Assembly: GCA_043811105.1 (NCBI GenBank)
Contig: JBDRNK010000015.1
Location: 1-57,753 of the forward strand
DNA: 57,753 bases
Source: CAZDDW01 sp043811105
GTDB taxonomy: Bacteria > Patescibacteriota > Patescibacteriia > UBA9934 > CAZDDW01
Direction of reading: 5' to 3'
In this document: one piece after another, positions 17,124 to 24,680 of the stretch
Layout: every line of letters begins with the position of its first letter
How positions within the stretch are numbered: the stretch's first letter is position 1
The notes under the pieces: model-generated
What the model was told of the DNA's origin: nothing
Seen by the model: only the letters and a program-made list of their open reading frames with translations
The model's database searches: none
Position numbers and translations under genes: made by a program

Positions 17124-17379
17124 ATGTTACACAATTGAATTTTGTGATATGGATCGCGGTAAAGTGTGTTTTCGAAATAATGAGATGGACCTAACTGATG
17201 TTGAACCGGCTATTGGGCAAATTATGGAGCAGATTTGGAATCAGGTTACTTTGGTTGGAGTGACAAATTTGGCGAACGAAACATATCAACAACCAGTTAG
17301 AATTCCCAAAGAATATTGGGTAGTGACTTTTATTGATGAACTATCTCGTCGTTTTATTGATCTTAAACCGGTGTCATGA
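17107..17379 (+). CDS. Hypothetical 90-residue protein
   Basis: Starts at the ATG at 17107, 17 nt before the end of the metallopeptidase gene, and ends in the 4-nt overlap ATGA with the methyltransferase. It contains YTIEFCDMDRGKVCF and WVVTFIDELSRRF. No domain recognised. Its place inside a tight operon with overlaps on both sides is the main evidence that it is expressed. Confidence 0.6.
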   Translation: MNMQPECYTIEFCDMDRGKVCFRNNEMDLTDVEPAIGQIMEQIWNQVTLVGVTNLANETYQQPVRIPKEYWVVTFIDELSRRFIDLKPVS

Positions 17380-17921
17380 TTGATTTGTTGATTTTAATAT
17401 TATTGTGTTTTTTTCTACTGGCATGTCTGTTTGCCTTATTTTTTGGTTTATCGGTTATTTATTCTTGTATTGGCGGTGTACCTTGGGTTCGAACCAAGCC
17501 AAAGATTTCTCAAGTCATGCTAGAAATGGCCGATGTTCAGCCCGGTCAAACCGTTCTTGATCTAGGGTGTGGCGAAGGTTCAATCTTGTTTGTGGCTGCT
17601 AAAAAGTTTAAAGCAAAAGGGATTGGATTTGATAATAATCTGGCCTTGGTTTTAATTGGGCGCTGGCGTGCATGCTTTGCCGGTCTTAGTGATCAGGTTC
17701 AGATTTATCATGGCAATGTATTAAAGAAACAATTACCAAAAGCCGATATTATCACTTGTTATTTGCTCCCGGAATTTCAAGTCAGACTTGAGTCGCACCT
17801 ACTCAAAACCATGCCTTCAGGCACAAAAATCGTCTGTCATGCCTTTAAATATCCTAATCTAAAATTACTCAAAACCAGTCAAGTTGATAAGACAAACCTA
17901 TATTTGTACCAAGTGCCATAA
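17376..17921 (+). CDS. Membrane-anchored SAM-dependent methyltransferase
   Basis: 181 residues. An N-terminal membrane helix spans residues ~2-30. The Rossmann methyltransferase core follows, with motif I VLDLGCGEGS, acidic residue in GIGFDNN, and post-core ADIITCYLLPE, a wording close to the protein-lysine methyltransferases of the ATP-synthase c-subunit/FAM173 type. Substrate unproven. The start overlaps the preceding stop by 4 nt. Last gene of the glycosidase-peptidase operon. Confidence 0.75.
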   Translation: MIDLLILILLCFFLLACLFALFFGLSVIYSCIGGVPWVRTKPKISQVMLEMADVQPGQTVLDLGCGEGSILFVAAKKFKAKGIGFDNNLALVLIGRWRACFAGLSDQVQIYHGNVLKKQLPKADIITCYLLPEFQVRLESHLLKTMPSGTKIVCHAFKYPNLKLLKTSQVDKTNLYLYQVP

Positions 17922-17926
17922 TGTGT

Positions 17927-17932
17927 TATTAT
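17927..17932 (+). promoter_or_regulatory. -10 box of the second long-hairpin leader
   Basis: TATTAT, 10 nt before the ATG at 17943 that begins the leader element; same layout as copy 1. Confidence 0.5.
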
Positions 17933-17942
17933 TGCCCCTGCT

Positions 17943-18079
17943 ATGCCCGGTAGGAAAACTTTGAATTTTAGGAAGCCGGATGCAGTTACCTAATGTTGCT
18001 AAGAAAGAAAACCGTTTTTGGTTTTTAGTAACAGGCCTAATTCAATAACCACCTAAGGTTCAAAGTTTTACTACCGGGT
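17943..18079 (+). ncRNA. Long-hairpin 5' leader, copy 2, with upstream mini-ORF
   Basis: 17946-17965 pairs with 18059-18078 (19 of 20 positions). Against copy 1, a C-G pair in the stem has become A-T while pairing is kept. The inner helix is extended here (TGTTGCTAA/TTAGTAACA, one G-T pair). The opening ATG starts a 16-codon frame (MPGRKTLNFRKPDAVT) whose first residues match copy 1 (MPGSTTLNIK). The element again ends one base before the next ATG. Confidence 0.75.
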
Positions 18080-18661
18080 ATGAGCAAGGAAATTGTCTTT
18101 GATATTGAGACCCAGAATACCTTTGCCGATGTTGGTGGGTATAACACTAAAGCGCTTAAAATTTCAGTGATAGGCGTTTATTTTTATGAGACGGATACCT
18201 ATGAGGCCTTTGCCGTTGATGAGCTAAATAAACTTTGGCCTCGCCTTGAACAGACTGATCGCTTAATCGGTTTTAATAGCAAGCACTTTGATATTCCAGT
18301 AATGAATAACTATTATCCAGGAGACCTGTCGGTTCTGCCGCATCTGGATATTATGGAAGAAGTGGTTAATACTTTAGGACATCGCCTGAAGCTTGAATCA
18401 ATTGCCCAGGCCACACTTGGTTATGGTAAGAGTGGATCAGGTTTAATGGCGGTTGAATATTGGAAGCAAGGGCAGATGGATGAGTTAAAAGACTATTGTT
18501 TACAAGATGTTAAAGTGACCAAAGAGGTTTATGAGTATGGATTAAAGCACGGGGCTTTGGCTTACCCGGACTTTGGTGGAGAACGAAAGGGAATTAAGGT
18601 AGATTTCCGTCAGCAGTCGATAAAAAATCCAGCCTCGATTAATTTAACAATGCCATTCTAG
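18080..18661 (+). CDS. DnaQ/PolB-like 3'-5' exonuclease (RNase H fold)
   Basis: 193 residues. VFDIETQN at the N-terminus gives the D-x-E of exonuclease motif I. IGFNSKHFDIPVM gives the motif II Asp. YCLQDVKVTKEVY gives the motif III Asp. This is the layout of the predicted PolB-related exonucleases (YprB-like). Likely role in DNA repair or RNA processing. The gene is alone and sits directly behind copy 2 of the long-hairpin leader. Confidence 0.8.
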   Translation: MSKEIVFDIETQNTFADVGGYNTKALKISVIGVYFYETDTYEAFAVDELNKLWPRLEQTDRLIGFNSKHFDIPVMNNYYPGDLSVLPHLDIMEEVVNTLGHRLKLESIAQATLGYGKSGSGLMAVEYWKQGQMDELKDYCLQDVKVTKEVYEYGLKHGALAYPDFGGERKGIKVDFRQQSIKNPASINLTMPF

Positions 18662-18726
18662 AAATATAGTGCTAAACAAAAATAAAAATTAGTGTCGCAC
18701 CTTTATCCACATTACATCATATTCCA

Positions 18727-18742
18727 ACACAATATGTTGTGG
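18727..18742 (+). promoter_or_regulatory. NrdR-like box in the nrdJ promoter
   Basis: ACACAATATGTTGTGG matches the NrdR consensus acaCwAtATaTwGtgt at nearly all positions. It abuts the TATAAT at 18743-18748, so a bound repressor would block RNA polymerase. NrdR is known to repress ribonucleotide reductase genes. A second, weaker box upstream is not convincing. Confidence 0.65.
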
Positions 18743-18748
18743 TATAAT
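18743..18748 (+). promoter_or_regulatory. -10 box of nrdJ
   Basis: TATAAT with no good -35; the NrdR-like box fills the spacer. Confidence 0.6.
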
Positions 18749-18790
18749 TACATTGCGAGACACAAGATCTAGTGGTTGCTACTCAGACTT

Positions 18791-18878
18791 AAGGTGGACC
18801 AGGGAGGAGAGATCGGTGAGCTCCTAATGGAAACGCTCGGCAAGGCCGAACGAAGCTCCTGTGGGGACCACCTTTTTT
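18791..18878 (+). promoter_or_regulatory. Structured leader with terminator upstream of nrdJ
   Basis: AGGTGG (18792-18797) pairs with CCACCT just before a run of six T, closing a multi-arm fold. Inside are CAGG-AG/CT-CTG and AGGAG/CTCCT arms and CG-TCGG/CCGA-CG around an AAGG loop. The outer stem plus T run is a terminator, so this looks like an attenuating or riboswitch-type leader of ribonucleotide reductase. It lacks the cobalamin-riboswitch B12 box. An 'nrdJ' RNA motif upstream of class II reductases has been described from metagenomes; whether this is a member needs a covariance-model search. Confidence 0.65.
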
Positions 18879-18929
18879 GATCTGTAGAAAAAGCATAAAT
18901 AAGCCTTTAATATTTTTAAATCCCCATCT

Positions 18930-21900
18930 ATGCCCGAACAAAATGAGCTTGCGGTGAATCAGGTCGACACCAAAACAGCAGATACTGCTTCTGATGCAGT
19001 TTGGAATTTTATGACTTCACTGAAGTCTGTGTGTAAACGAGACAATCAAGAGCAGTCTTTTGATTTGGAAAAATTGAAAAAATCTATTGCTGCAGCCATG
19101 GATGCAGTTGGCAAAAAAGAATCTAATCGCGCTGAAGATATTGCCAATCAAGTGGTTTCTCGTTTAATCCACATTTATGATGGTCATACCGTACCAATGA
19201 CCGCAGACATCCGTGAGGTTGTAAATGTTACCTTGATTGATAACAACATGATTCATGTGGCCAAGCAGTATATCGAGCACCGTCAGCGTTCGCGCTCTGA
19301 TTTGGTTACTGAACCTACTTATGGAAATGGGATTGAATTTAGTCGTTTTTTTACCAAGGACAAGATTAAACCTTTTGATCAAATCACTTGGGAAAAGCGT
19401 GATGCCCGGATTACCAATGAAAAAGGAGAAATCGTTTTTGAACAAAAAGAAGTTGAAGTGCCGGTTGATTGGTCACAAACCGCGACTAATATTGTTGTTT
19501 CAAAGTACTTCCGCGGTCAGATTGGAAAAGATGATCGCGAAACCTCGGTTAAACAGATGATTGGTCGAGTTAGCTCAACAATTTCTGATTGGGGCAGTAA
19601 AGACGGATATTTTCAGTCAGCAACCGATGCTAAAGTTTTTGAGGAAGAACTAACTTATATTTTGGTCAATCAAATGGCTGCCTTTAATTCACCGGTTTGG
19701 TTTAACGTAGGAATTGTTCCACGCCCACAATGTTCGGCGTGTTTTATTAATTCCGTTTCTGATGACATGCGTTCGATTATGCATCTGGCAGCAACTGAGA
19801 CCATGCTTTTCAAAGGCGGTTCAGGCACTGGCACAAATTTGTCCAGCCTACGTTCTTCAAAGGAATTTCTTGGTGGTTCAAACGGCCGTTCTTCAGGTCC
19901 GGTTTCTTTTATGAAGGGTTTTGATGCTTTTGCCGGGGTAATCAAGTCTGGTGGAAAAACTCGTCGGGCTGCCAAGATGGTTATCCTTAATATCGATCAT
20001 CCGGATATTGAAGAATTTATTAATTGTAAGGATCAAGAAGAGAAAAAGGCCTGGGCTTTAATGGATGCCGGATATGATGGTTCAATAGATGGTCCGGCTT
20101 ATAGTTCAATTTTCTTCCAAAATGCCAACAACTCTGTTCGAGTAACTGATGATTTTATGAAAGCGGTTGAGAATGACGATGAATGGCAGACCTATGAGGT
20201 TACCACTGGCAATCCTTCGGTTAAGCATAAGGCACGAGATTTAATGGATCAGATTTGTCAGGCATCTTGGCAGTGTGGTGACCCGGGAATGCAGTATGAT
20301 ACTACAACTAACCGCTGGAATACTTGCAAGGGTTCAGGCAGAATTAATGCTTCTAATCCTTGTAGTGAGTATATGTTCCTGGATGATTCAGCTTGTAATT
20401 TGTCATCATTAAACTTGATGAAGTTTCGAAAAAAAGATCCGGCAACCGGGCAAATGGTCTTTGATCCAAAGGCTTTTAAAAAAGCAGCTGAGATAATGAT
20501 CACTGCCATGGAGATTGTTGTTGATCGTTCCAGTTACCCCACTCCGGCCATTGAACAAAATTCACATTTATATCGAGCTTTGGGTATTGGTTATGCAAAC
20601 TTAGGGGCACTGTTAATGAGTCAGGGTGTGGCTTATGATTCAGACCAGGGTCGGGATATGGCCGCAGCAATCTCTTCGCTGATGACCGCACACTGTTATT
20701 TACAGTCTGCCCGTATTGCCAAGCGAAAAGGGACTTTTTCAGCTTATGAAAAAAATCGGGAAAGTGTTTTAGATGTTTTGAAAATGCATCAAACAGCAAC
20801 CAAAGATATTGCAAAGGACGGTAGTCATCAGGAGGTTTTACTTGAGGCTTTGGCTGGCTGGGATAAAGTTATTGATAAAGCCGAGGTTTGTGGAGTGCGT
20901 AATGCCCAGATAAGTTTATTGGCCCCAACCGGTACTATTGCCTTTCTCATGGACTGCGATACTACTGGAATTGAGCCAGACATCGCTTTGGTCAAGTATA
21001 AGTGGCTGGTTGGTGGAGGAATGGTCAAGATCGTTAATCAATCCGTTGCTGAAGCCTTGGATCGAATCGGTTATTCCAAAGAAGAAATTGATGACATTAT
21101 TAAGTTTATTGATGAAAAAGACACTATTGAGGGTGCACCACATATTCAAGAAAAACATTTGTCAGTTTTTGACTGTGCTTTTAAAGCTAAGAATGGTTTG
21201 CGGACAATTCATTATATGGGTCACTTGCGAATGATGGGGGCAGTTCAGCCGTTTCTCTCAGGGGCAATTTCAAAAACCGTCAACATGCCAAATGATGCCA
21301 CACCGGCACAAGTAGCTGAGGTCTATACTGAAGGTTGGAAAATGGGACTAAAAGCAATTGCCATTTATCGTGACGGATCAAAGCGCCAACAGCCATTAAC
21401 CACTTCGCTTGATCAAGATCAATCTAAGACTAAAGTTGAGACTAAAATTGAGTACAAACCACGTCGTCGACCAATGCCGGATGAGCGTCGATCAATCACT
21501 CACAAGTTTGTTGTTGGCAATCATGTTGGGTATGCCACGGTTGGTTTGTATGATGATGGTACCCCAGGAGAAGTTTTTATCAGTATGAACAAAGAGGGTT
21601 CGGTGATTTCCGGACTTATGGATTCATTTGCTGTTTCAATTTCAATTGGTCTGCAATACGGAGTGCCTTTAAGCGTGCTGGTAAACAAGTTCGTTCACAT
21701 GCGCTTTGAGCCATCCGGTTACACTAATAATCCGAATATCCGTATTGCTAAGTCATTGGTTGACTATATTTTCCGTTGGATGGCGATGAAATTCTTGGCT
21801 CCGGAAGATGCCATTGCCGTTGGTGTTAATGTGACCATTACTGATAAAGAAGAGGCCTTGGCTGAAAAAGTTGTTAGCGAAGCAGTTGTGGTAAATCCAG

Positions 21901-22127
21901 ATGAAAACAGTAATCAAATAGCTGATGATAAAGCCGAACAATCTAAATTATTCGAAAACGGCACTAGTAAACCGGAAGATTCGGTTGACCTTTCAAATCA
22001 GAATTTAGGCGCCACTTTTGATAATCAATCAGATGCCCCGCCTTGTGACACTTGCGGATCAGTAATGGTTCGAAACGGAGCTTGCTACAAATGTTTGAAT
22101 TGCGGTGCAACCTCAGGCTGTAGTTGA
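18930..22127 (+). CDS. nrdJ: Class II (adenosylcobalamin-dependent) ribonucleoside-diphosphate reductase
   Basis: 1065 residues. An N-terminal ATP-cone (about 33-125) gives allosteric control. The catalytic barrel shows FNSPVWFNVG near 252, NPCSEYMFLDDSACNL near 475 (catalytic Asn-Cys-Glu group) and PTGTIAFLMDCDTTGIEPD near 664. A C-terminal CxxC...CxxC ribbon with final Cys pair (CDTCGS..CYKCLNCGATSGCS) shuttles reducing power. The enzyme makes deoxyribonucleotides using adenosylcobalamin to form the thiyl radical, so no oxygen or partner subunit is needed. It is preceded by a NrdR-like box and a terminator leader. The corrinoid adenosyltransferase at 23678 can supply its cofactor. No ribosome binding site is obvious. 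Confidence 0.95.
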   Translation: MPEQNELAVNQVDTKTADTASDAVWNFMTSLKSVCKRDNQEQSFDLEKLKKSIAAAMDAVGKKESNRAEDIANQVVSRLIHIYDGHTVPMTADIREVVNVTLIDNNMIHVAKQYIEHRQRSRSDLVTEPTYGNGIEFSRFFTKDKIKPFDQITWEKRDARITNEKGEIVFEQKEVEVPVDWSQTATNIVVSKYFRGQIGKDDRETSVKQMIGRVSSTISDWGSKDGYFQSATDAKVFEEELTYILVNQMAAFNSPVWFNVGIVPRPQCSACFINSVSDDMRSIMHLAATETMLFKGGSGTGTNLSSLRSSKEFLGGSNGRSSGPVSFMKGFDAFAGVIKSGGKTRRAAKMVILNIDHPDIEEFINCKDQEEKKAWALMDAGYDGSIDGPAYSSIFFQNANNSVRVTDDFMKAVENDDEWQTYEVTTGNPSVKHKARDLMDQICQASWQCGDPGMQYDTTTNRWNTCKGSGRINASNPCSEYMFLDDSACNLSSLNLMKFRKKDPATGQMVFDPKAFKKAAEIMITAMEIVVDRSSYPTPAIEQNSHLYRALGIGYANLGALLMSQGVAYDSDQGRDMAAAISSLMTAHCYLQSARIAKRKGTFSAYEKNRESVLDVLKMHQTATKDIAKDGSHQEVLLEALAGWDKVIDKAEVCGVRNAQISLLAPTGTIAFLMDCDTTGIEPDIALVKYKWLVGGGMVKIVNQSVAEALDRIGYSKEEIDDIIKFIDEKDTIEGAPHIQEKHLSVFDCAFKAKNGLRTIHYMGHLRMMGAVQPFLSGAISKTVNMPNDATPAQVAEVYTEGWKMGLKAIAIYRDGSKRQQPLTTSLDQDQSKTKVETKIEYKPRRRPMPDERRSITHKFVVGNHVGYATVGLYDDGTPGEVFISMNKEGSVISGLMDSFAVSISIGLQYGVPLSVLVNKFVHMRFEPSGYTNNPNIRIAKSLVDYIFRWMAMKFLAPEDAIAVGVNVTITDKEEALAEKVVSEAVVVNPDENSNQIADDKAEQSKLFENGTSKPEDSVDLSNQNLGATFDNQSDAPPCDTCGSVMVRNGACYKCLNCGATSGCS

Positions 22128-22130
22128 GGG

Positions 22131-22160
22131 AAAGAAAAAAGAGACTCAGAATGAGTCTCG
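22131..22160. terminator. Bidirectional terminator after nrdJ
   Basis: GAGACTCA/TGAGTCTC hairpin with an A run on the left, which gives T6 for the minus-strand operon. Confidence 0.75.
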
Positions 22161-22162
22161 GA

Positions 22163-22915
22163 TTATCGGCTGACCATGCCACGAGCGATTTTGCTTTTGT
22201 CTCGCTTGGTAAAGGAAACGCAAGCAATTGAAGACTCAGCAGTTTGGTTACCTTTTGTGCTTAGGAACCAACGTTCTGCCTGGTCTGAATCATGTAAGGC
22301 ACAAAGGATCCCGATCCGTTTCATGGCCATTTGAACCTGTGAGGCCTTGATACCGTTATCACAGTGGCGTTGAATTACCCACCTGGATATGTGGGCCAAC
22401 AAAGCCTCACCGCGAAGATTTTGAGCTTCTTTATGATCAACCACGATTTGTTCCAGATCAATACTTCTCAGTATTGGTTCGCCTGATCTTGTTGGACCTG
22501 TTCCACCGCCACGACCGTGGTGTAAATCATCCGTTTCAACCAGCTCATTGGCAGGGATTTGACTGCAGGTTGTATAGTCGAAGATACGACCATTGTTTTG
22601 TTCCCAGCGTTGAGCAATTATTCCGGCAGTGTTGGGTGAAAAATCAAACTCAAATTCATCTTTACCAAAGAGCAAGCTTCGGTCATAACCACTTAAACGA
22701 ACCAGTTCTGCAGTTTCATTGACCTTTTTGATCAGCTTGATTTTGCTGAGGTAAACCAGAACGTTTCCGGTGTTGATCGAGACATGCTCATCAAAGATTT
22801 TGAAGAGCAGAACCCAAGGAATAACCGCCGGAGTGCCTAGTTTCTTACTGACAGCATAAGCCAGATTCAGCAGTTCAAAATCGCGCCAACTCAGTCCGGT
22901 TTTCAGAACATTCAT
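22163..22915 (-). CDS. ORFan with winged-helix-like N-terminus, paralog 1
   Basis: 250 residues. It is clearly related to the next gene. Shared features are an N-terminal helix-rich domain (WRDFELLNLAYAVSKKLGTP), a YDRSLLFGKDEF segment, an IAQRW...IF segment, and a C-terminal domain with IDLEQIVVDHKEAQN, VIQRH and ERWFLSTK. The N-terminal helices and the IKLIKKV hairpin suggest a winged helix; this is inference. Its ATG overlaps the stop of paralog 2 by 4 nt (ATGA), so the pair is translationally coupled. Function unknown. Confidence 0.65.
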   Translation of the reverse strand: MNVLKTGLSWRDFELLNLAYAVSKKLGTPAVIPWVLLFKIFDEHVSINTGNVLVYLSKIKLIKKVNETAELVRLSGYDRSLLFGKDEFEFDFSPNTAGIIAQRWEQNNGRIFDYTTCSQIPANELVETDDLHHGRGGGTGPTRSGEPILRSIDLEQIVVDHKEAQNLRGEALLAHISRWVIQRHCDNGIKASQVQMAMKRIGILCALHDSDQAERWFLSTKGNQTAESSIACVSFTKRDKSKIARGMVSR

Positions 22916-23625
22916 GGTATTTCCTTGTTTTCTTGTTCTGGTTTAGCTACGTACCAGCGGCGCTGTTTATTTTTTTTGTCAGCTGAAAACCAATATTTCC
23001 AACGCAAAAGACCTTGCTTTTGCAACACTTTGTGAATATAGGTTGCACTGGCTTTGTTTTGGCCTCTTTTTCTAGCAATTACATTCTGGGAAATGTCTGT
23101 TGGCAGACTACCCCCAAATTTATTTTGCTTTACCCGGTGATCAGCCAAGACCTGGTCAATATCGATTCTGGCCAAAGCTTGTTGACCAGCTTTTTCCCTG
23201 GCCAAAATTCTGGCATAGTATTCTTTCTGTTTTTGTGCAGCCGCTTTTGTTTTGGCCTCGCTTTCCGTATCCTTGGCCGAGGTTCTGCAGAAAATATCAG
23301 CTTCTTTATTACGCCAGTTTTCAGCAATCTTGGTTGTCGAAATATCCGGCCAGATAGTGTCATCATCACCAAAAAGCAGTTGCTTGTCGTACTTGGTAAG
23401 ACTGGGAATGCGAACTGAAACTCGGGGATTTATCCAAACCATAAAACCTTGATCGAACAGCCTTCTGATCGCTGGACCAGGGTCAATGTAAAGAACATGT
23501 TGAAAGATCTGATGAATCAAACCGTATGGGATTGATTTCGGTTGCCTTAGCTTTTGACCAACATTTTGAGCCAAGATCAAGATCTTGTAGTCTCGTCGGC
23601 AAAGCGGTAAGTTTGGAGCCGGCAT
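22912..23625 (-). CDS. ORFan with winged-helix-like N-terminus, paralog 2
   Basis: 237 residues from the ATG at 23625, with GGAGG 4 nt upstream. It shares with paralog 1 the N-terminal RDYKILILAQNVGQKLRQP, YDKQLLFGDDD, the IAENW...IF segment and C-terminal IDIDQVLADHRVKQN, VIARKR and RRWYVAKP. A charged, Ala/Lys-rich helix (~115-150) joins the halves. First gene of a two-gene operon, divergent from the corrinoid adenosyltransferase with promoters that overlap. Probably DNA-binding, but no family can be named. Confidence 0.65.
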   Translation of the reverse strand: MPAPNLPLCRRDYKILILAQNVGQKLRQPKSIPYGLIHQIFQHVLYIDPGPAIRRLFDQGFMVWINPRVSVRIPSLTKYDKQLLFGDDDTIWPDISTTKIAENWRNKEADIFCRTSAKDTESEAKTKAAAQKQKEYYARILAREKAGQQALARIDIDQVLADHRVKQNKFGGSLPTDISQNVIARKRGQNKASATYIHKVLQKQGLLRWKYWFSADKKNKQRRWYVAKPEQENKEIP

Positions 23626-23658
23626 AGCACCTCCGCAAATGATTTATTCGATGCCGGG

Positions 23659-23664
23659 TATAAT
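23659..23664 (+). promoter_or_regulatory. -10 box of the corrinoid adenosyltransferase gene
   Basis: TATAAT, 13 nt before the ATG at 23678; very short leader without a ribosome binding site. The same stretch reads TTATAC on the other strand, a possible -10 for the divergent ORFan operon. Confidence 0.45.
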
Positions 23665-23677
23665 TTAACAGAAGCTT

Positions 23678-24220
23678 ATGGAAAATACAAATGGATACGG
23701 TTTAATTCAAATTTACACTGGAGATGGAAAAGGTAAGACTACGGCCGCACTTGGTCAGGTTGTTCGGGCTGTTGGTGCGAATAAGCGCGTGGCTGTCTTG
23801 TTTTTCGATAAAGGTGGGGAGCGATATTGTGAGCGGATTGTCTTAGATCGTCTGGGAGTTGATTGGTGGGCCTTTGGCCGTGACCGGCGGATAACTTCGG
23901 ATAAGTTCGATTTCACGATCACAGATCAAGATCGTGTTCAAGCAGCTCGTGGGCTAGATAAGTTGTCACAATTATTTGAATCGAAAAAATACGATTTGAT
24001 AGTACTGGACGAACTGAATACAACAACCAACCTTGGGATGATTAAGGTCGACGAAGTGCTATCAATCCTGAATGTTCGGCCAGACACGATTGAGCTGATT
24101 CTCACCGGCCGCAACGCCCTACAGGAGCTTCTCGACCGTGCTGATTTGGTCTCTGAAGTGCAGAACAAAAAGCATTACTTTGACCAAGGAATCCAGGCGC
24201 GACAAGGTTTAGATTTTTAG
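23678..24220 (+). CDS. cobO: Corrinoid adenosyltransferase (CobA/CobO/BtuR type)
   Basis: 180 residues, usual family length. Walker A is GDGKGKTTAALG near residue 15. LIVLDELNTTTNLG is the Walker B-like strand, and LTGRNA and ADLVSEVQNKKHYF follow as in the family. It transfers adenosine from ATP to cob(I)alamin, making the cofactor required by the class II reductase 1.5 kb upstream. No cobalamin biosynthesis genes are visible, which suggests salvage. The gene ends in a clean terminator. A decayed second copy of its C-terminus lies at 24541. Confidence 0.92.
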   Translation: MENTNGYGLIQIYTGDGKGKTTAALGQVVRAVGANKRVAVLFFDKGGERYCERIVLDRLGVDWWAFGRDRRITSDKFDFTITDQDRVQAARGLDKLSQLFESKKYDLIVLDELNTTTNLGMIKVDEVLSILNVRPDTIELILTGRNALQELLDRADLVSEVQNKKHYFDQGIQARQGLDF

Positions 24221-24243
24221 CCCCCCTTCGAAGGGGGGTTTGA
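24220..24243 (+). terminator. Terminator after cobO
   Basis: Perfect CCCCCCTTCGAAGGGGGG hairpin overlapping the stop codon, then TTTGAG. Confidence 0.8.
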
Positions 24244-24540
24244 GTGAAGGAACCGATACACTTCAGTGTGTCAAAGTTAAAATGTAGAAGAAGGCTTTCT
24301 TGCCGGCCATAGCTTTAGCGACGGCTGGTAAGTCTTTCAATTTGAGGAATGACAGCCGTTAGGTTGTTAGTGAACACGTTCTAGACATGACGGATTTGTT
24401 CGTACGTACGTACAAACACGTCGTTTTAAATAAATATATTCTAACGTAAAATACAAAAAATTTGATTCTTATGGGGTCAGGCGCTTGCCAGTCCTCGATA
24501 GCCTGTCTACATTCCCAACCTTTAACGTTGGGAATAGTTT
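24244..24540. other. Intergenic remnant region
   Basis: No gene seen. It contains CGATACACTTCAGTGTGTC, a GTACGTACGTAC palindrome near 24402-24415, a TGGGGTCAGG motif (24472-24481) shared with the 49-53 kb region, and the palindrome 24511-24535 that abuts the cobO fragment. Confidence 0.4.
24511..24535. repeat. Palindrome ATTCCCAACC..GGTTGGGAAT type
   Basis: ATTCCCAAC/GTTGGGAAT inverted repeat, same family as 8854-8871 and 12154-12171. Confidence 0.6.
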
Positions 24541-24630
24541 TTGGATCGCGCAGATCTTATATCAGAAATCCAAAATAAAAAACACTACTTTAGTAGAGTG
24601 GTTCTGGCTCGAGAAGGTTTAGACTTTTAA
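24541..24630 (+). pseudogene. C-terminal fragment of a second corrinoid adenosyltransferase
   Basis: Reading from 24541 gives LDRADLISEIQNKKHYF then SRVVLAREGLDF and a TAA at 24628, aligned without gaps to the last 29 residues of the intact gene (LDRADLVSEVQNKKHYF, DQGIQARQGLDF). About two thirds of residues are identical. An in-frame TAG and a palindrome precede it, so the rest of the gene is gone. Confidence 0.8.
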
Positions 24631-24640
24631 GAAACACAAA

Positions 24641-24680
24641 TAAAAAAGCCCCCTGAAGATTTGTGGGGCTTTTCGTTTTT
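24641..24680. terminator. Bidirectional terminator
   Basis: AAAAGCCCC/GGGGCTTTT hairpin flanked by A and T runs; serves the minus-strand ORFan and possibly the remnant region. Confidence 0.75.

Noticed and set aside
18780..18880. Cobalamin riboswitch before nrdJ
   Set aside because: The B12-box GCCACTG and the usual core are missing; the fold is far shorter.
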